The notes: generated from the letters alone by a model not told the origin. A DNA stretch of 64,000 nt from an uncultured Ruminiclostridium sp. (GCA_947630175.1 CANRGJ010000001.1:124001-188000); one strand, 5' to 3'; shown: positions 22,492-33,994, counted from the first letter of the stretch. Numbers and translations: made by a program.

Positions 22492-25400
22492 ATAAGTCAA
22501 AAAAACTGTGTGAATTATTTGATAATATTGAATTTAAAGGACTCGTCGGAAATGGTGAAGTTCTGTCTATGATATACCACAGTATCACAAAGGTTCTTTT
22601 ACTGAATATAGCGATGGAAGATATACCGGAGTCCGAGGAGATTTTAAAGGCGGCTGACCAGATCAAGGGAAAATTACGCATAAATTCGGTTGAGATATAT
22701 CCAAAATATCCCTCTGCTCTTTTTTCCGCTGATAAAATAACGCATGTAATAGAGCTTATGCACGCAAAACCTTATTTTGCAGGGAAGATAAACGGTTATC
22801 TCAAAGATATTGAGATATCGGACGGCGACGGAATATATGAGCTTACTCTGCAAAACGGCGGGATAGATATTCTTACAGAAGGGCATATTGACAGGGAAAT
22901 AGAAAAATATGTTAAAGGTTTTTTTGGCGTTGAAATAAAAGTCAAATTTGACGGTGTGACATCTGTTGATATTCCTGACAGAGATGAAAAGTTTGAAACA
23001 GATGACCCGTCTCTCCCCCCACCTCCACCGGAGGCGTTTATTCCCACTCCTCCGCCTCCCGCAAAGCAAAACTTTGAATATAACAAGGGATATAATAAAT
23101 CTTATAATTCTAACGGACAACCGCCCAAAAGGCAAAGAGGCCTGCAAATACATGCAGAACCGCAAAAAATGCCGCTTTTGTTTGACAGCCCGAATTTTGA
23201 AAAAGAGGCCGAACTGATAGCGGGAAAACCGATAAACGATCCTCCTATATCAATGAAAGAAACGCTTGAAGAGGGACACAACGTAACGTTATGCGGCGAT
23301 ATTTTTAATGTTGAGGAAAAAACGGTAAAAAACGGTGAATTTACAATTCTTACCGCCTATTTTTCTGATTATTCCAATTCTCAGATACTTCGCTTTTTTA
23401 CTCCAAGTGATAAAATAGGCGATTATGATTTTGTAAAAAAGGGAACTACTCTGCTTGTAAACGGCGACGTAAAGTTTGATACCTTTGCTAAGTTTATATA
23501 CATAGATCCAAAGTCCATTATGCGTGTAAAAAGAATAGAGAAAATGGACGAGGCGGCAGAAAAAAGGGTAGAGCTGCATATGCACACCTATATGTCCGAC
23601 CTTGATGCGATAACTCCGGCAGAAGATCTGGTAAGGCTTGCATATAAGTGGGGACATAAAGCTGTCGCTATCACCGACCATGGAAACGTGCAGGCATTTC
23701 CTGAGGCGATGAACACGTTAAACGATATAAGGGCAAAGGATCACGATACTAAATTCAAAATTTTATACGGTGTTGAGGCTTATTTTGTCAACGACGGCAA
23801 TTTGCTGGTCGAAGGCTGCACCAACCATTCTATAAATGATGATATAATTATTTTTGATATCGAAACCACAGGATTATCCCGTGAAACGGACAGGATAATT
23901 GAAATAGGCGCTGTAAAATTGCGCAATATGGAAGTCGCTGAAGAATTTAGCACTTTTGTTGACCCGAAAAAACCTATTCCCGAAAATATTTCCAAGCTGA
24001 CCGGAATAACTGATGATATGGTATCAGGTGCTCCAAAAGAAGCTGAAGCAGTGGCAAGATTTTTGGAGTTTTGCGGCGATGCGCCTCTTATTGCTCACAA
24101 TGCGGACTTTGATACGTCGTTTGTTCGTCTGGCTTGTGAAAGAAACGGCTTGAATTTCAATTTTTCGTATATTGATTCGTTAAAATTATGCAGAGCAGCT
24201 GTTCCTAACAAGAAAAAGCACACTCTTGATGATATGGCCAAAGAGTTCGGATTTGATAATTTTAACCATCACAGAGCAAAAGATGACGCAGCTATGCTCG
24301 CAAAAATTTTTGTCAAGCTGATAGAGCTTTCATCAAAGGGAAGAGCGATTGAAAAATTAGGTGATTTAAATAACGCATTGGGCAATACAGATGTTAAGAA
24401 AATGCCTACATATCATCAGATAATTCTTGTAAAAAACAATACAGGGCTTAAAAATCTGTACAAGCTCATTTCGTTTTCCAATATTGATTATTTTTCGGGT
24501 AAGCCCCGTATACCCTTGTCAGAACTGAGAAATTATCGTGAAGGTCTGATCATAGGAAGCGCTTGCGAGGCTGGCGAACTTTATAGGGCTATTTTGAACG
24601 GTAAGCCTGATGAAAGCATAGAAAAAATAGCCTCTTTCTACGATTATCTTGAAATTCAGCCGATAGACAACAATAAATTTTTGATAAGAGAAGGAAAGGT
24701 ATCCTCTGAGGATATTCTCCAAGAATATAACAAGAAGATAGTATCTATTGGTGAAAAATTGGGAAAGCCTGTCGTTGCGACTTGCGACGTGCATTTTATG
24801 AGAAAAGATGACGCAGTTTTCAGAAAAATCCTCCAGGCGGGACAGGAATATGCCGATGCAGATTTTCAGGCACCACTTTATTTTCGCACTACTGATGAGA
24901 TGTTGGAGGAATTTTCATATTTAGGCGAAGAAAAAGCGTTTGAGGTAGTAGTCACCAATCCGAACCGTATTGCCGATATGATAGACGACATAAATCCCAT
25001 TCCCAACGGTACATATACTCCTTATATTGAAGGCGCAGAGCAGGAGCTTCAGGATATTTGCTGGGCAAAAGCGCATGAATTGTTTGGCGAAGAGTTGCCT
25101 GAGGTAGTTGAACAGCGCCTGAGTAAGGAGCTTAATGCGATCATCAAATACGGATATTCCGTTTTGTATATCATAGCTCAAAAGCTGGTACATAAATCAA
25201 ACGAATGCGGCTATGAGGTAGGCTCAAGAGGTTCTGTCGGCTCATCATTCGTTGCCACAATGGCGGGAATTTCAGAGGTCAATCCTCTTCCTCCGCATTA
25301 CAGATGCAAAAAGTGCAAGCATAGCGAGTTTATTCGTGACGGTTCGGTACAGTCCGGATACGACTTGCCTGAAAAGAACTGCCCGAATTGCGGTATACCT

Positions 25401-26894
25401 ATGGAACGTGACGGACATGATATTCCTTTTGAAACCTTCCTTGGATTTAAGGGGGATAAAGCCCCTGATATAGATTTGAATTTCAGCGGCGAATATCAGG
25501 CTCAATCACATAGATACACGGAAGAGCTTTTCGGACAGGATCACGTGTTTAAAGCGGGAACTATTTCGGCTATACAGGAGAAAACCGCCTTTGGATTTGT
25601 AAAAAAGTATATGCAGGAGCATAATATGTCGATGAATACTGCCGAAACAATGCGCCTTGCTTTAGGCTTTACAGGCGTAAAACGTACCACCTCCCAGCAC
25701 CCCGGCGGTATGGTAGTTGTCCCTGACAGATACGAGATTTATGATTTTACCCCTGTGCAGCACCCCGCAGAAGATAAATCAAAAGGCGTTATCACTACGC
25801 ACTTTGATTTTAATGCAATGCATGATACTATTTTAAAGCTGGACGAGCTTGGTCATGATGTTCCGACGTTGTATAAACATCTTGAAGATATGACGGGAAT
25901 AAAAATCCGAGATGTTCCCGCCACAGACCCTGCGGTACTCAGCTTGTTCGTATCAACTAAAGCGCTGAATTTGCAGGAAGAGGATCCTGCACTTATTCCT
26001 CTTGGAACATACGGGCTTCCTGAATTCGGTACATCTTTCACTATACAGATGCTTAAGGATTCAAAGCCTAAGCTGTTTTCTGACCTTTTACAGATTTCAG
26101 GCTTGTCGCACGGTACAGACGTGTATGTTGGAAATGCGAAGGATCTTATTGCCAACGGTACTTGTACGATTTCGGAAGTAATAGGTACCCGTGATAATAT
26201 AATGGTATATCTTATGCATAAAGGAGTAGAGCCCAGCCTTGCCTTTAAAATAATGGAGTATACCAGAAAAGGCAAAGCAAAAAAGATGTTTGACGATACC
26301 ATTTATAATGCATTTAAAGAAAATAATGTTCCTGATTGGTATGTTGAAAGCTGTAAAAAGATAAAATATATGTTCCCTAAGGCGCACGCTGCGGCTTATG
26401 TAACTTCGGCAGTAAAGCTTGGCTGGTTCAAGGTTCACCATCCTGCAGAATTTTATGCTGCCGTACTCACTAAACATACGGAAAATATTGACGTAAAAAC
26501 TGTATTGCAAGGCAAAGAGGCGGTAAAGGACAGTATGCTGAAGATACAGTCAAATCCCGAAGCAACAGATAAAGAATTGGATACGCTTGAAGCATATTTT
26601 CTTGTATATGAAATGCTTGACAGGGGAATAAAATTTTTGCCTGTGAATTATTTAAAAAGCGACGCCACTAAATATGTGATCGAAGACGGAAATCTTCGTC
26701 TTCCGTTTATGGCGATAGACGGCTGCGGAGAAAATGCTGCTAAGAAGTTGAAGGAAACGATCGATGGACAAGCATTTGTCAGCATTGAAGACATTCAAAT
26801 AGGCAGCGGACTGAGCAAAACAGTTATCAGCAAGCTCGAAGAAATGAATGTTTTTGAGGGTTTGGATAAGACTGCACAAATGACACTTTTCTGA
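22488..26894 (+). CDS. polC: DNA polymerase III PolC-type alpha subunit
   Basis: PHP domain (ELHMHTYMSDLDA), embedded exonuclease (IIIFDIETTGLSRETDRIIEIGAVK), polymerase core (DIDLNFSGEYQ). Confidence 0.95.
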   Translation: MNKSKKLCELFDNIEFKGLVGNGEVLSMIYHSITKVLLLNIAMEDIPESEEILKAADQIKGKLRINSVEIYPKYPSALFSADKITHVIELMHAKPYFAGKINGYLKDIEISDGDGIYELTLQNGGIDILTEGHIDREIEKYVKGFFGVEIKVKFDGVTSVDIPDRDEKFETDDPSLPPPPPEAFIPTPPPPAKQNFEYNKGYNKSYNSNGQPPKRQRGLQIHAEPQKMPLLFDSPNFEKEAELIAGKPINDPPISMKETLEEGHNVTLCGDIFNVEEKTVKNGEFTILTAYFSDYSNSQILRFFTPSDKIGDYDFVKKGTTLLVNGDVKFDTFAKFIYIDPKSIMRVKRIEKMDEAAEKRVELHMHTYMSDLDAITPAEDLVRLAYKWGHKAVAITDHGNVQAFPEAMNTLNDIRAKDHDTKFKILYGVEAYFVNDGNLLVEGCTNHSINDDIIIFDIETTGLSRETDRIIEIGAVKLRNMEVAEEFSTFVDPKKPIPENISKLTGITDDMVSGAPKEAEAVARFLEFCGDAPLIAHNADFDTSFVRLACERNGLNFNFSYIDSLKLCRAAVPNKKKHTLDDMAKEFGFDNFNHHRAKDDAAMLAKIFVKLIELSSKGRAIEKLGDLNNALGNTDVKKMPTYHQIILVKNNTGLKNLYKLISFSNIDYFSGKPRIPLSELRNYREGLIIGSACEAGELYRAILNGKPDESIEKIASFYDYLEIQPIDNNKFLIREGKVSSEDILQEYNKKIVSIGEKLGKPVVATCDVHFMRKDDAVFRKILQAGQEYADADFQAPLYFRTTDEMLEEFSYLGEEKAFEVVVTNPNRIADMIDDINPIPNGTYTPYIEGAEQELQDICWAKAHELFGEELPEVVEQRLSKELNAIIKYGYSVLYIIAQKLVHKSNECGYEVGSRGSVGSSFVATMAGISEVNPLPPHYRCKKCKHSEFIRDGSVQSGYDLPEKNCPNCGIPMERDGHDIPFETFLGFKGDKAPDIDLNFSGEYQAQSHRYTEELFGQDHVFKAGTISAIQEKTAFGFVKKYMQEHNMSMNTAETMRLALGFTGVKRTTSQHPGGMVVVPDRYEIYDFTPVQHPAEDKSKGVITTHFDFNAMHDTILKLDELGHDVPTLYKHLEDMTGIKIRDVPATDPAVLSLFVSTKALNLQEEDPALIPLGTYGLPEFGTSFTIQMLKDSKPKLFSDLLQISGLSHGTDVYVGNAKDLIANGTCTISEVIGTRDNIMVYLMHKGVEPSLAFKIMEYTRKGKAKKMFDDTIYNAFKENNVPDWYVESCKKIKYMFPKAHAAAYVTSAVKLGWFKVHHPAEFYAAVLTKHTENIDVKTVLQGKEAVKDSMLKIQSNPEATDKELDTLEAYFLVYEMLDRGIKFLPVNYLKSDATKYVIEDGNLRLPFMAIDGCGENAAKKLKETIDGQAFVSIEDIQIGSGLSKTVISKLEEMNVFEGLDKTAQMTLF

Positions 26895-27047
26895 TAAAAT
26901 CTTGTTATTATTGAATAAAAAAATAAATTTTTTATTTAAAAAGGCTGTATATCATTACAAAGTTTGTTATTATGCTTGAATTTATTAAAACATTGTGATA
27001 TTATGTTATCACAGCATTACGCTAAAGTGAAATGAAAAGAGCGACTT

Positions 27048-28250
27048 ATGAAAAAGAACGATTTACTCACTCCGGAAGGGACACGTGACCTTTTATTCAA
27101 CGAAAGTATCGCAAGACGGACTATTGAGGAAAAATTGCGTCATTTGTTTGAGAACTACGGATATTCTGAAGTCATTACTCCGGGACTTGAATTTTATGAT
27201 GTTTTCACACTGAAAACAAGATATTTTCCGCAGGAAAGTATGTACAAGCTGTCTGACGCAAAGGGCAGACTAATGGTTCTTCGCCCTGATTCAACTATGC
27301 CTATTGCGAGACTGGCGGCAACTCGTCTGCGTGATGAAATATTCCCGATGAAACTGTTTTATAATCAGAATATTTTCAGGATAAACCCAAAGAACAGCGG
27401 AAGAGATGATGAGATAACCCAAAGCGGTATAGAAATTATCGGCGGCGATACAAAGCGAGCTGATATAGAGGTGCTAAGCCTTGCTGTGGAGGCTTTAAAA
27501 GCCTGCGCTGTCGATGATTACAGAATCGAGATTGGTGACAGCGCCTTTTTCCGTGTACTTATTTCATCAGTGACTGATGATGAAGATGAAGTTGAGGAAA
27601 TACGAGGGTACATAGAAAACAAAAATTATCCCGAGCTTCGTGCTTCGCTTGCAAAATATAATATTTCAAAGGAAGTAAAAGCGCTGGAAGCTTTGCCGAC
27701 CTTGTTCGGAGGAAGCGAAGTGTTTGAAAAGGCTGAGGAAATATTCAGCGGGACTTTAGCAGCCGATATTCTGCGCGATTTTAATCAAATATATGATATT
27801 CTTTGCTCTTTAGGAGTAAAGGATAAAGTATCTGTCGATCTCGGTATGGTCCAGAAAGCGAATTATTATACAGGCATTATTTTCAGAGGCTATATCAGCG
27901 GATATGGTATGGCGGTGCTTTCGGGAGGCAGATATGATACCATTATCGGAGATTTTGGTTCTTCACTTCCTGCAACAGGCTTTGCGGTAAATGTAAATGC
28001 TGCGGCAAACATTTTTTTAAAAAATAACGGTAATCAATTGTCAAAACATTCCGAAGTATTGGTTTATGCGGAAGGAAGCGCTTTGGAGCAGGGATTTGCA
28101 TATTGTAAAAAATTAAATAATGAAGGAATATCCGCCGAATATTCTATAAATTGTTCTTTGGAAGAAGCAAAAGAATATGCATTAAAAAAGGGCATCGATA
28201 GGGTGAAAGTCATCAGGGAAAACGGTGAAAAAACAGAAATCAGTCTGTAA
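27048..28250 (+). CDS. hisZ: ATP phosphoribosyltransferase regulatory subunit
   Basis: HisS-like aaRS fold (TPEGTRDLLF, FYNQNIFR, GGRYD) directly upstream of a short hisG. Confidence 0.88.
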   Translation: MKKNDLLTPEGTRDLLFNESIARRTIEEKLRHLFENYGYSEVITPGLEFYDVFTLKTRYFPQESMYKLSDAKGRLMVLRPDSTMPIARLAATRLRDEIFPMKLFYNQNIFRINPKNSGRDDEITQSGIEIIGGDTKRADIEVLSLAVEALKACAVDDYRIEIGDSAFFRVLISSVTDDEDEVEEIRGYIENKNYPELRASLAKYNISKEVKALEALPTLFGGSEVFEKAEEIFSGTLAADILRDFNQIYDILCSLGVKDKVSVDLGMVQKANYYTGIIFRGYISGYGMAVLSGGRYDTIIGDFGSSLPATGFAVNVNAAANIFLKNNGNQLSKHSEVLVYAEGSALEQGFAYCKKLNNEGISAEYSINCSLEEAKEYALKKGIDRVKVIRENGEKTEISL

Positions 28251-28266
28251 AAAACGGAGTTGCTAT

Positions 28267-28905
28267 ATGAGTGAATGTAATTTAAGAATTGCTTTAACAA
28301 AGGGGCGGCTTGAAAAAGATACGGTAAATCTTTTTGAAAGCCTTGGATTTGACGTTAATGCGCTGAAGGAAAAGGGGAGAAAGCTGATCCTTCCCGTATA
28401 TGGTCAGAATATTGACGTAGTTCTTGCAAAAGCTGCTGATGTTATAACGTACGTTGAACACGGAGTTTGTGATTTAGGCGTTGTGGGCAAGGACACTATA
28501 ATGGAGTATGGCGGCAAATATTTCGAAATTGCTGATTTAGGATTCGGAAAATGCAAATTTGCCCTTGCAGGAAGAAAAGGATACGACTTTTACAAAGGTT
28601 ATGGAGTTAAAACTGTTGCCTCAAAATATACCAATGTTGCACGAGCTTTTTTTGAAAGCAAGGGAATGGACGTTGATATAGTCAAAATTGAGGGTTCGGT
28701 GGAGCTCGCTCCGCTGCTCGGATTAGCAGACGGAATAGTTGATATTGTGGAAACGGGCACTACCTTAAAGGAAAATGGGCTTGAGGTTTACGAAGATGTG
28801 GCTGATGTTTCAGCTCGGCTTATTGTAAACACGGTAAGCATGAAGTTGAAAAAAGAAAAAATAGACAGTCTTGTAAGTATGATAGAAAGTAAGATAAGGA
28901 GATGA
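28267..28905 (+). CDS. hisG: ATP phosphoribosyltransferase (short form)
   Basis: RIALTKGRLEKDTV, DLGVVGKDTIME, GLADGIVDIVETGTTLKENGL. Confidence 0.94.
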   Translation: MSECNLRIALTKGRLEKDTVNLFESLGFDVNALKEKGRKLILPVYGQNIDVVLAKAADVITYVEHGVCDLGVVGKDTIMEYGGKYFEIADLGFGKCKFALAGRKGYDFYKGYGVKTVASKYTNVARAFFESKGMDVDIVKIEGSVELAPLLGLADGIVDIVETGTTLKENGLEVYEDVADVSARLIVNTVSMKLKKEKIDSLVSMIESKIRR

Positions 28906-28909
28906 GATA

Positions 28910-30214
28910 ATGATAAGAAAAATATATGCCGACGGCAGTGAAATGGAATTTATCAAAGAAGTTGAAAAAAGAAGCCGTGATACCAATACAGATGTTGAAA
29001 AAACGGTAAGTTCAATAATTGAAGATGTGCGTGAAAACGGTGATAAAGCAGTCAAAAAGTATACAGAAAAATTTGATTGCTCTGCCCCTTTGTATTATGA
29101 AGTGCCGAACGATGTGATAAACGATGCGCTGACTGAGGCAGACCCGAGGCTTGTAGACGTACTGCTTAACTGCGTTGAGAATATAACTGCTTTTCACAAC
29201 CGTCAAAAGCAGAACGGTTATATGATGACAGGTGAGGACGGCACTATACTTGGACAGCGTGTTCGTGGGCTGGACAGAGTCGGACTTTACGTTCCGGGAG
29301 GAACAGCCGCATATCCTTCTTCCGTGCTGATGAACGCAATTCCTGCCAAAATTGCGGGAGTCAAGGAAATAATAATGGTCACTCCACCGTTGAAAGACGG
29401 AACGCCTAACAAGGATATTTTGTTAGCGGCTGCAATATGCGGAGTGGACAGGATATTTATGTGCGGAGGGGCGCAGGCTGTCGCTGCGCTTGCTTATGGA
29501 ACGGAGACTATTCCGAAAGTGTCCAAAATAGTGGGACCTGGAAATATTTTTGTTGCTACCGCAAAGAAAATGCTTTACGGTGTTGTGGACATTGATATGA
29601 TAGCAGGTCCAAGTGAGATACTTGTGCTTGCCGATGAAACTGCCGACCCGAAATATGTTGCGGCGGATCTGATGTCGCAGGCGGAACATGACAAGTTAGC
29701 AAGCGCAGTTCTTGTTACCATAAGCGACAAACTGGCTGATGAAGTTATATCAGAGCTTGAAAGACAGTTACCGACGCTTTCAAGAAAGGAAATCATAGCT
29801 CACTCTCTTGACAATTACGGAGCAATAATCGTTGCGTCTGATATGATGCAGGCATGCGATATTGCAAACAGGCTTGCTCCCGAGCACCTTGAGGCTGTTG
29901 TGGAAAATCCTCTTGAATACATCGGAAAACTTGACAATGTAGGCTCACTTTTCTTGGGACAATATGCGCCTGAGCCGCTGGGAGATTATTATGCTGGACC
30001 TAATCATGTACTTCCCACCAGTGGAACAGCACGCTTTTTCTCTCCTTTGTCAGTGGACAGCTTTATAAAAAAATCAAGTTATATTTATTATACCAAGCAA
30101 GCTCTCAATGAGGCCGCAGATGATATAATTCTTGTAGCCGAGAGAGAAAAACTGACTGCTCACGCAAATTCAATAAAAGTGAGAGTAAATGATATACGTT
30201 CACGGGAAGATTAA
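28910..30214 (+). CDS. hisD: Histidinol dehydrogenase
   Basis: GLYVPGGTAAYPSSVLMNAIPA, VGPGNIFVATAKK, DMIAGPSEILVLAD, NHVLPTSGTARF. Confidence 0.95.
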   Translation: MIRKIYADGSEMEFIKEVEKRSRDTNTDVEKTVSSIIEDVRENGDKAVKKYTEKFDCSAPLYYEVPNDVINDALTEADPRLVDVLLNCVENITAFHNRQKQNGYMMTGEDGTILGQRVRGLDRVGLYVPGGTAAYPSSVLMNAIPAKIAGVKEIIMVTPPLKDGTPNKDILLAAAICGVDRIFMCGGAQAVAALAYGTETIPKVSKIVGPGNIFVATAKKMLYGVVDIDMIAGPSEILVLADETADPKYVAADLMSQAEHDKLASAVLVTISDKLADEVISELERQLPTLSRKEIIAHSLDNYGAIIVASDMMQACDIANRLAPEHLEAVVENPLEYIGKLDNVGSLFLGQYAPEPLGDYYAGPNHVLPTSGTARFFSPLSVDSFIKKSSYIYYTKQALNEAADDIILVAEREKLTAHANSIKVRVNDIRSRED

Positions 30215-30217
30215 AAC

Positions 30218-31258
30218 ATGTACGAATTAAACAAAAAACTAAAAAATCTATTGCCTTATGACCCTATTCAGGGTGAATATAAAATACGTCTTGACGCAAA
30301 TGAGAGTTTTATTTCAACGGATAGGGAACGGCTTTGTGAAGCGGTTTCAAGCGTTCAGCTGAACCGTTATCCTGATCCATACGCAAAAAGGCTCATATCG
30401 TCTTACTGCGATTTTTACGGTATTGATACCGAGCTTGTAACATCGGGAAACGGTTCGGACGAGCTTATAAGCATTTTGACCGCTTGTTTTCTGGAAAAGG
30501 GAGATAAAATTCTTTGTTTTTCACCTGATTTTTCAATGTATTCGTTTTATTCAAGCCTATATGAACTGAATGTTATAACGATTGACAAAGAGCCTGACCT
30601 TACAATAAATATTGATAAGGCGATACAAAAAATAAATCAGGAAAATATAAAAGCAGTCATTTTTTCAAATCCCTGCAATCCCACGTCCCTTGGCGTTGAG
30701 AAAGCTGATGTGGAAAGGCTTATCACCTCTGTTAATGCTTTGGTAATACTTGATGAAGCATATATGGACTTTTGGGACGAAGAGCAAAGCTTGATCAAAG
30801 ATACTGCAAAGTACGACAATCTGATAGTTTTGCGCACTTGCTCAAAGGCGCTGGGAATGGCGGGTCTGCGTTTGGGATTTGCGGTTTCCGACAAAATAAT
30901 AACCAATAAGCTGAGAGCCGCAAAATCTCCTTATAATGTAAATTCATTGACTCAAAGCGTTGCAGAATATTTCTTGAGCGATAAGCGGGAAATGAAAAAT
31001 CGTATCGAACAGTGCAAAAACGCCAGAAATGAATTATTTGATTTGTTGAACGAACTGCAAATGCCGTGTTTTGAAAAGATATATCCTTCCGTTACGAATT
31101 TTGCCTTTGTAAAAACAACAAAGGCAAAGGAAATATTTGATTATTTGCTGGATAACTCTATTGCGGTGCGCTATATGGGAGATTATTTAAGAATAACAGC
31201 GGGCAGCAGTGAAGAAAATAAAGCGCTATATGATGCTCTGAAAGCATTTAAAGGATAA
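30218..31258 (+). CDS. hisC: Histidinol-phosphate aminotransferase
   Basis: NGSDELI, SNPCNPTSLG, DEAYMDFW, CSKALGMAGLRLG. Confidence 0.93.
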   Translation: MYELNKKLKNLLPYDPIQGEYKIRLDANESFISTDRERLCEAVSSVQLNRYPDPYAKRLISSYCDFYGIDTELVTSGNGSDELISILTACFLEKGDKILCFSPDFSMYSFYSSLYELNVITIDKEPDLTINIDKAIQKINQENIKAVIFSNPCNPTSLGVEKADVERLITSVNALVILDEAYMDFWDEEQSLIKDTAKYDNLIVLRTCSKALGMAGLRLGFAVSDKIITNKLRAAKSPYNVNSLTQSVAEYFLSDKREMKNRIEQCKNARNELFDLLNELQMPCFEKIYPSVTNFAFVKTTKAKEIFDYLLDNSIAVRYMGDYLRITAGSSEENKALYDALKAFKG

Positions 31259-31268
31259 GGAGGAGCGT

Positions 31269-31853
31269 ATGAAAAGAACGGCATTGGTAAATCGCAAGAC
31301 AAAAGAGACGGATATTCAGCTTTCTTTGTGCCTTGACGGAAACGGAACTGCGCAAATCACCACAGGTATAGGTTTTTTAGACCATATGCTTACTTCTTTC
31401 ACTGTTCACAGCGGGTTTGATTTAAGTGTAAATTGCAGCGGCGATCTTGAAGTAGACGGACACCACACTGTTGAGGATATAGGAATTTGCTTGGGAAAAG
31501 CGTTTGCTGAGGCTTTAAAGGATAAAAGCGGTATCATAAGATACAGTTCGGCGTATATTCCTATGGACGAATCCCTCGGCTTTTGCGCAGTTGATATAAG
31601 CGGGCGGTCATTTTTGGTGTTTAACGCCGAGTTTTTCAACGAAAAGATAGGCGGATATGAAACCTGCCTTACAGAAGAATTTATGAGAGCATTTGCTTTT
31701 AATGCAGGAATAACTCTTCATCTTTCCGTTTCATACGGCAAAAACGATCATCACAAGGTCGAGGCGCTGTTCAAGGCATTGGCTTATTCGTTGAAACAAG
31801 CTGTATCTTTTAATTCAACCGGAACAGTCGTTTCATCAAAGGGAGTTATTTAG
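31269..31853 (+). CDS. hisB: Imidazoleglycerol-phosphate dehydratase
   Basis: GIGFLDHML, DGHHTVEDIGICLG, NDHHKVEALFKAL. Confidence 0.95.
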   Translation: MKRTALVNRKTKETDIQLSLCLDGNGTAQITTGIGFLDHMLTSFTVHSGFDLSVNCSGDLEVDGHHTVEDIGICLGKAFAEALKDKSGIIRYSSAYIPMDESLGFCAVDISGRSFLVFNAEFFNEKIGGYETCLTEEFMRAFAFNAGITLHLSVSYGKNDHHKVEALFKALAYSLKQAVSFNSTGTVVSSKGVI

Positions 31854-31872
31854 TTTTTATTATGGAGCGTTT

Positions 31873-32472
31873 ATGATAACTATTATAGATTACGGAGCTG
31901 GAAACCTTTTCAGCGTTCACAATGCTTTGGAATATCTGGGATATGAAAATAAAATATCCTGTGAGCCTGAAGATATAGTTGGCGCCGACCGTCTTATTCT
32001 TCCGGGAGTGGGAGCATTCGGGGACGCTATGGATAAGCTGAAAAAAGCTGGGCTTGTTGATGTTGTCAAACAAGAAGCGCTGAAAAAACCTTTTCTGGGA
32101 ATATGCCTCGGTATGCAAATGCTTTTTGAAAAAAGCTATGAGTTCGGAGAACACGATGGGCTTGGTCTTATTCCCGGAGAAGTAAAGCTGATGGAACCTG
32201 AAGGAAATCTTGTTATTCCTCAGATGGGCTGGAATTCACTTGAATACAATCATCAGTGCGCCCTTTTAAAGGATATTGATAACGGAGCGTATGTTTATTT
32301 TGTTCATTCGTATGCCGCAAAATGTCCTGATGAATTTGTCAGTGCATACTCAAATTACGGCGGAAAAGTGACAGCATTAGTAAACAAAGGCACTGTTTAC
32401 GGCGCTCAGTTTCACCCTGAAAAAAGCGGCGAGATCGGACTGCAAATGCTGAAAAACTTTGCCGAATTGTAA
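31873..32472 (+). CDS. hisH: Imidazole glycerol phosphate synthase subunit HisH
   Basis: IIDYGAGNLFSVHNAL, GICLGMQMLFE, GAQFHPEKSGEIG. Confidence 0.95.
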   Translation: MITIIDYGAGNLFSVHNALEYLGYENKISCEPEDIVGADRLILPGVGAFGDAMDKLKKAGLVDVVKQEALKKPFLGICLGMQMLFEKSYEFGEHDGLGLIPGEVKLMEPEGNLVIPQMGWNSLEYNHQCALLKDIDNGAYVYFVHSYAAKCPDEFVSAYSNYGGKVTALVNKGTVYGAQFHPEKSGEIGLQMLKNFAEL

Positions 32473-32493
32473 AATAAATCGGAGAATGACGAT

Positions 32494-33219
32494 ATGATTA
32501 TTTTACCTGCGATAGATATAAAAAACGGAAATTGCGTGAGGTTGTACAAAGGTGATTTTTCCACCGTTCAAAAGGTCGCCGATGATTATTTGCTTACTGC
32601 AAAAGGCTTTGAAAAAGATGGAGCAAAATGGATACATACAGTTGATCTGGACGGAGCAAAAGAAGGAAAACCTGTAAACAGCGAGATTTTTGTTTCAATT
32701 GCAAAAGAAACTAATCTAAAGGTTGAGCTTGGCGGTGGAATAAGGAGCCTTGATACGGTAGAATATTATGTTTCAAACGGAATATCAAGAGTAATACTCG
32801 GTTCTGTCGCCTTAAAAGATCCTCAGATAGTTAAAGACGCTGTAACGGAATACAAAGAGCGCATAGCGATAGGAATCGACGCCAAAAATGGAAAGGTTTC
32901 GGCTGAGGGCTGGCTGGATGATTCACAGGTGGATTATATAGAGCTTGCTTTGAAAATGGTGGATGTTGGGGTAAAAAACATTATTTTTACCGATATTTCC
33001 AAGGACGGAACTTTGTCGGGGGTAAATGCAGAGCAGCTTGACGCCCTTAACAATGCCGTAAAAGGAAAATGCGACATAACGGCAAGCGGTGGGGTGCATA
33101 ACATTGACGATATATATTTGTGCAGAAAGTTAGGGCTTTACGGGGCTATCTGCGGAAAATCTCTGTACAGCGGCACTCTTGATCTGAAAGAGGCAATCAA
33201 AGTGGGAGAAGGTGGCTGA
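32494..33219 (+). CDS. hisA: ProFAR isomerase
   Basis: [41 protein letters not shown]. Confidence 0.95.
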   Translation: MIILPAIDIKNGNCVRLYKGDFSTVQKVADDYLLTAKGFEKDGAKWIHTVDLDGAKEGKPVNSEIFVSIAKETNLKVELGGGIRSLDTVEYYVSNGISRVILGSVALKDPQIVKDAVTEYKERIAIGIDAKNGKVSAEGWLDDSQVDYIELALKMVDVGVKNIIFTDISKDGTLSGVNAEQLDALNNAVKGKCDITASGGVHNIDDIYLCRKLGLYGAICGKSLYSGTLDLKEAIKVGEGG

Positions 33220-33221
33220 TT

Positions 33222-33977
33222 TTGCTTGCTAAAAGAATAATACCTTGTCTTGATGTAAGGAACGGAAAAGTCGTCAAGGGCGTAAATTTTGAAGGTGTTC
33301 GTGATGTTGGCGACCCTGTAAAATATGCCGAGGAATATAACCGTCAGGGCGCTGATGAGATCGTTTTTTATGATATAACTGCATCTGCGGAAGGCAGAGG
33401 ACTTATGCTTGACGTAGTTCGTGAAACTGCAAAAAGGGTTTTTGTTCCGCTTTGCGTAGGCGGAGGAATAGGCAGTATCAATGATTTTCGTGAAACGTTG
33501 AGGGCAGGAGCAGATAAGGTATCGGTAAATTCACAAGCACTCACAAATCCTGACCTTATAAGTGAAGCGGCGAAAATATTTGGAAGTCAGTGCGTTGTGG
33601 TGGGAATCGACGCTAAGCGTGACGGAAACGGCGGATATACCGTTTACCGCAACGGCGGAAGAATAGATATGAAGTTAGAGCTTGGCAAGTGGGTGAAAGA
33701 GATAGAAGAACGGGGTGCGGGCGAAATTTGCCTTAACTCTATGGACGCTGACGGCACAAGAACGGGATTTGATATTGAAATGCTTGATTATGTCTGCGGC
33801 AAAGTGAATATTCCCGTTATAGCAAGCGGCGGAGCAGGGAAGTTAGAGCATTTTTCAGATGCGCTTATACAAACGGATTGCTCGGCGGTTTTAGCGGCTT
33901 CACTTTTTCATTTCAAAGAACTTACCATTGAACAGGTAAAAACTGATTGCCGCAAAAAAGGTATTTTGGTAAGATAA
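33222..33977 (+). CDS. hisF: Imidazole glycerol phosphate synthase subunit HisF (TTG start)
   Basis: [52 protein letters not shown]. Confidence 0.95.
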   Translation: MLAKRIIPCLDVRNGKVVKGVNFEGVRDVGDPVKYAEEYNRQGADEIVFYDITASAEGRGLMLDVVRETAKRVFVPLCVGGGIGSINDFRETLRAGADKVSVNSQALTNPDLISEAAKIFGSQCVVVGIDAKRDGNGGYTVYRNGGRIDMKLELGKWVKEIEERGAGEICLNSMDADGTRTGFDIEMLDYVCGKVNIPVIASGGAGKLEHFSDALIQTDCSAVLAASLFHFKELTIEQVKTDCRKKGILVR

Positions 33978-33994
33978 TTATTTTCGGAGGCAGT

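Noticed and set aside
26895-27047. Possible T-box or His leader upstream of hisZ
   Set aside because: Only ~150 nt; no T-box motif, His-rich peptide or terminator hairpin seen, just a TTGAAT-17-TATTAT promoter.
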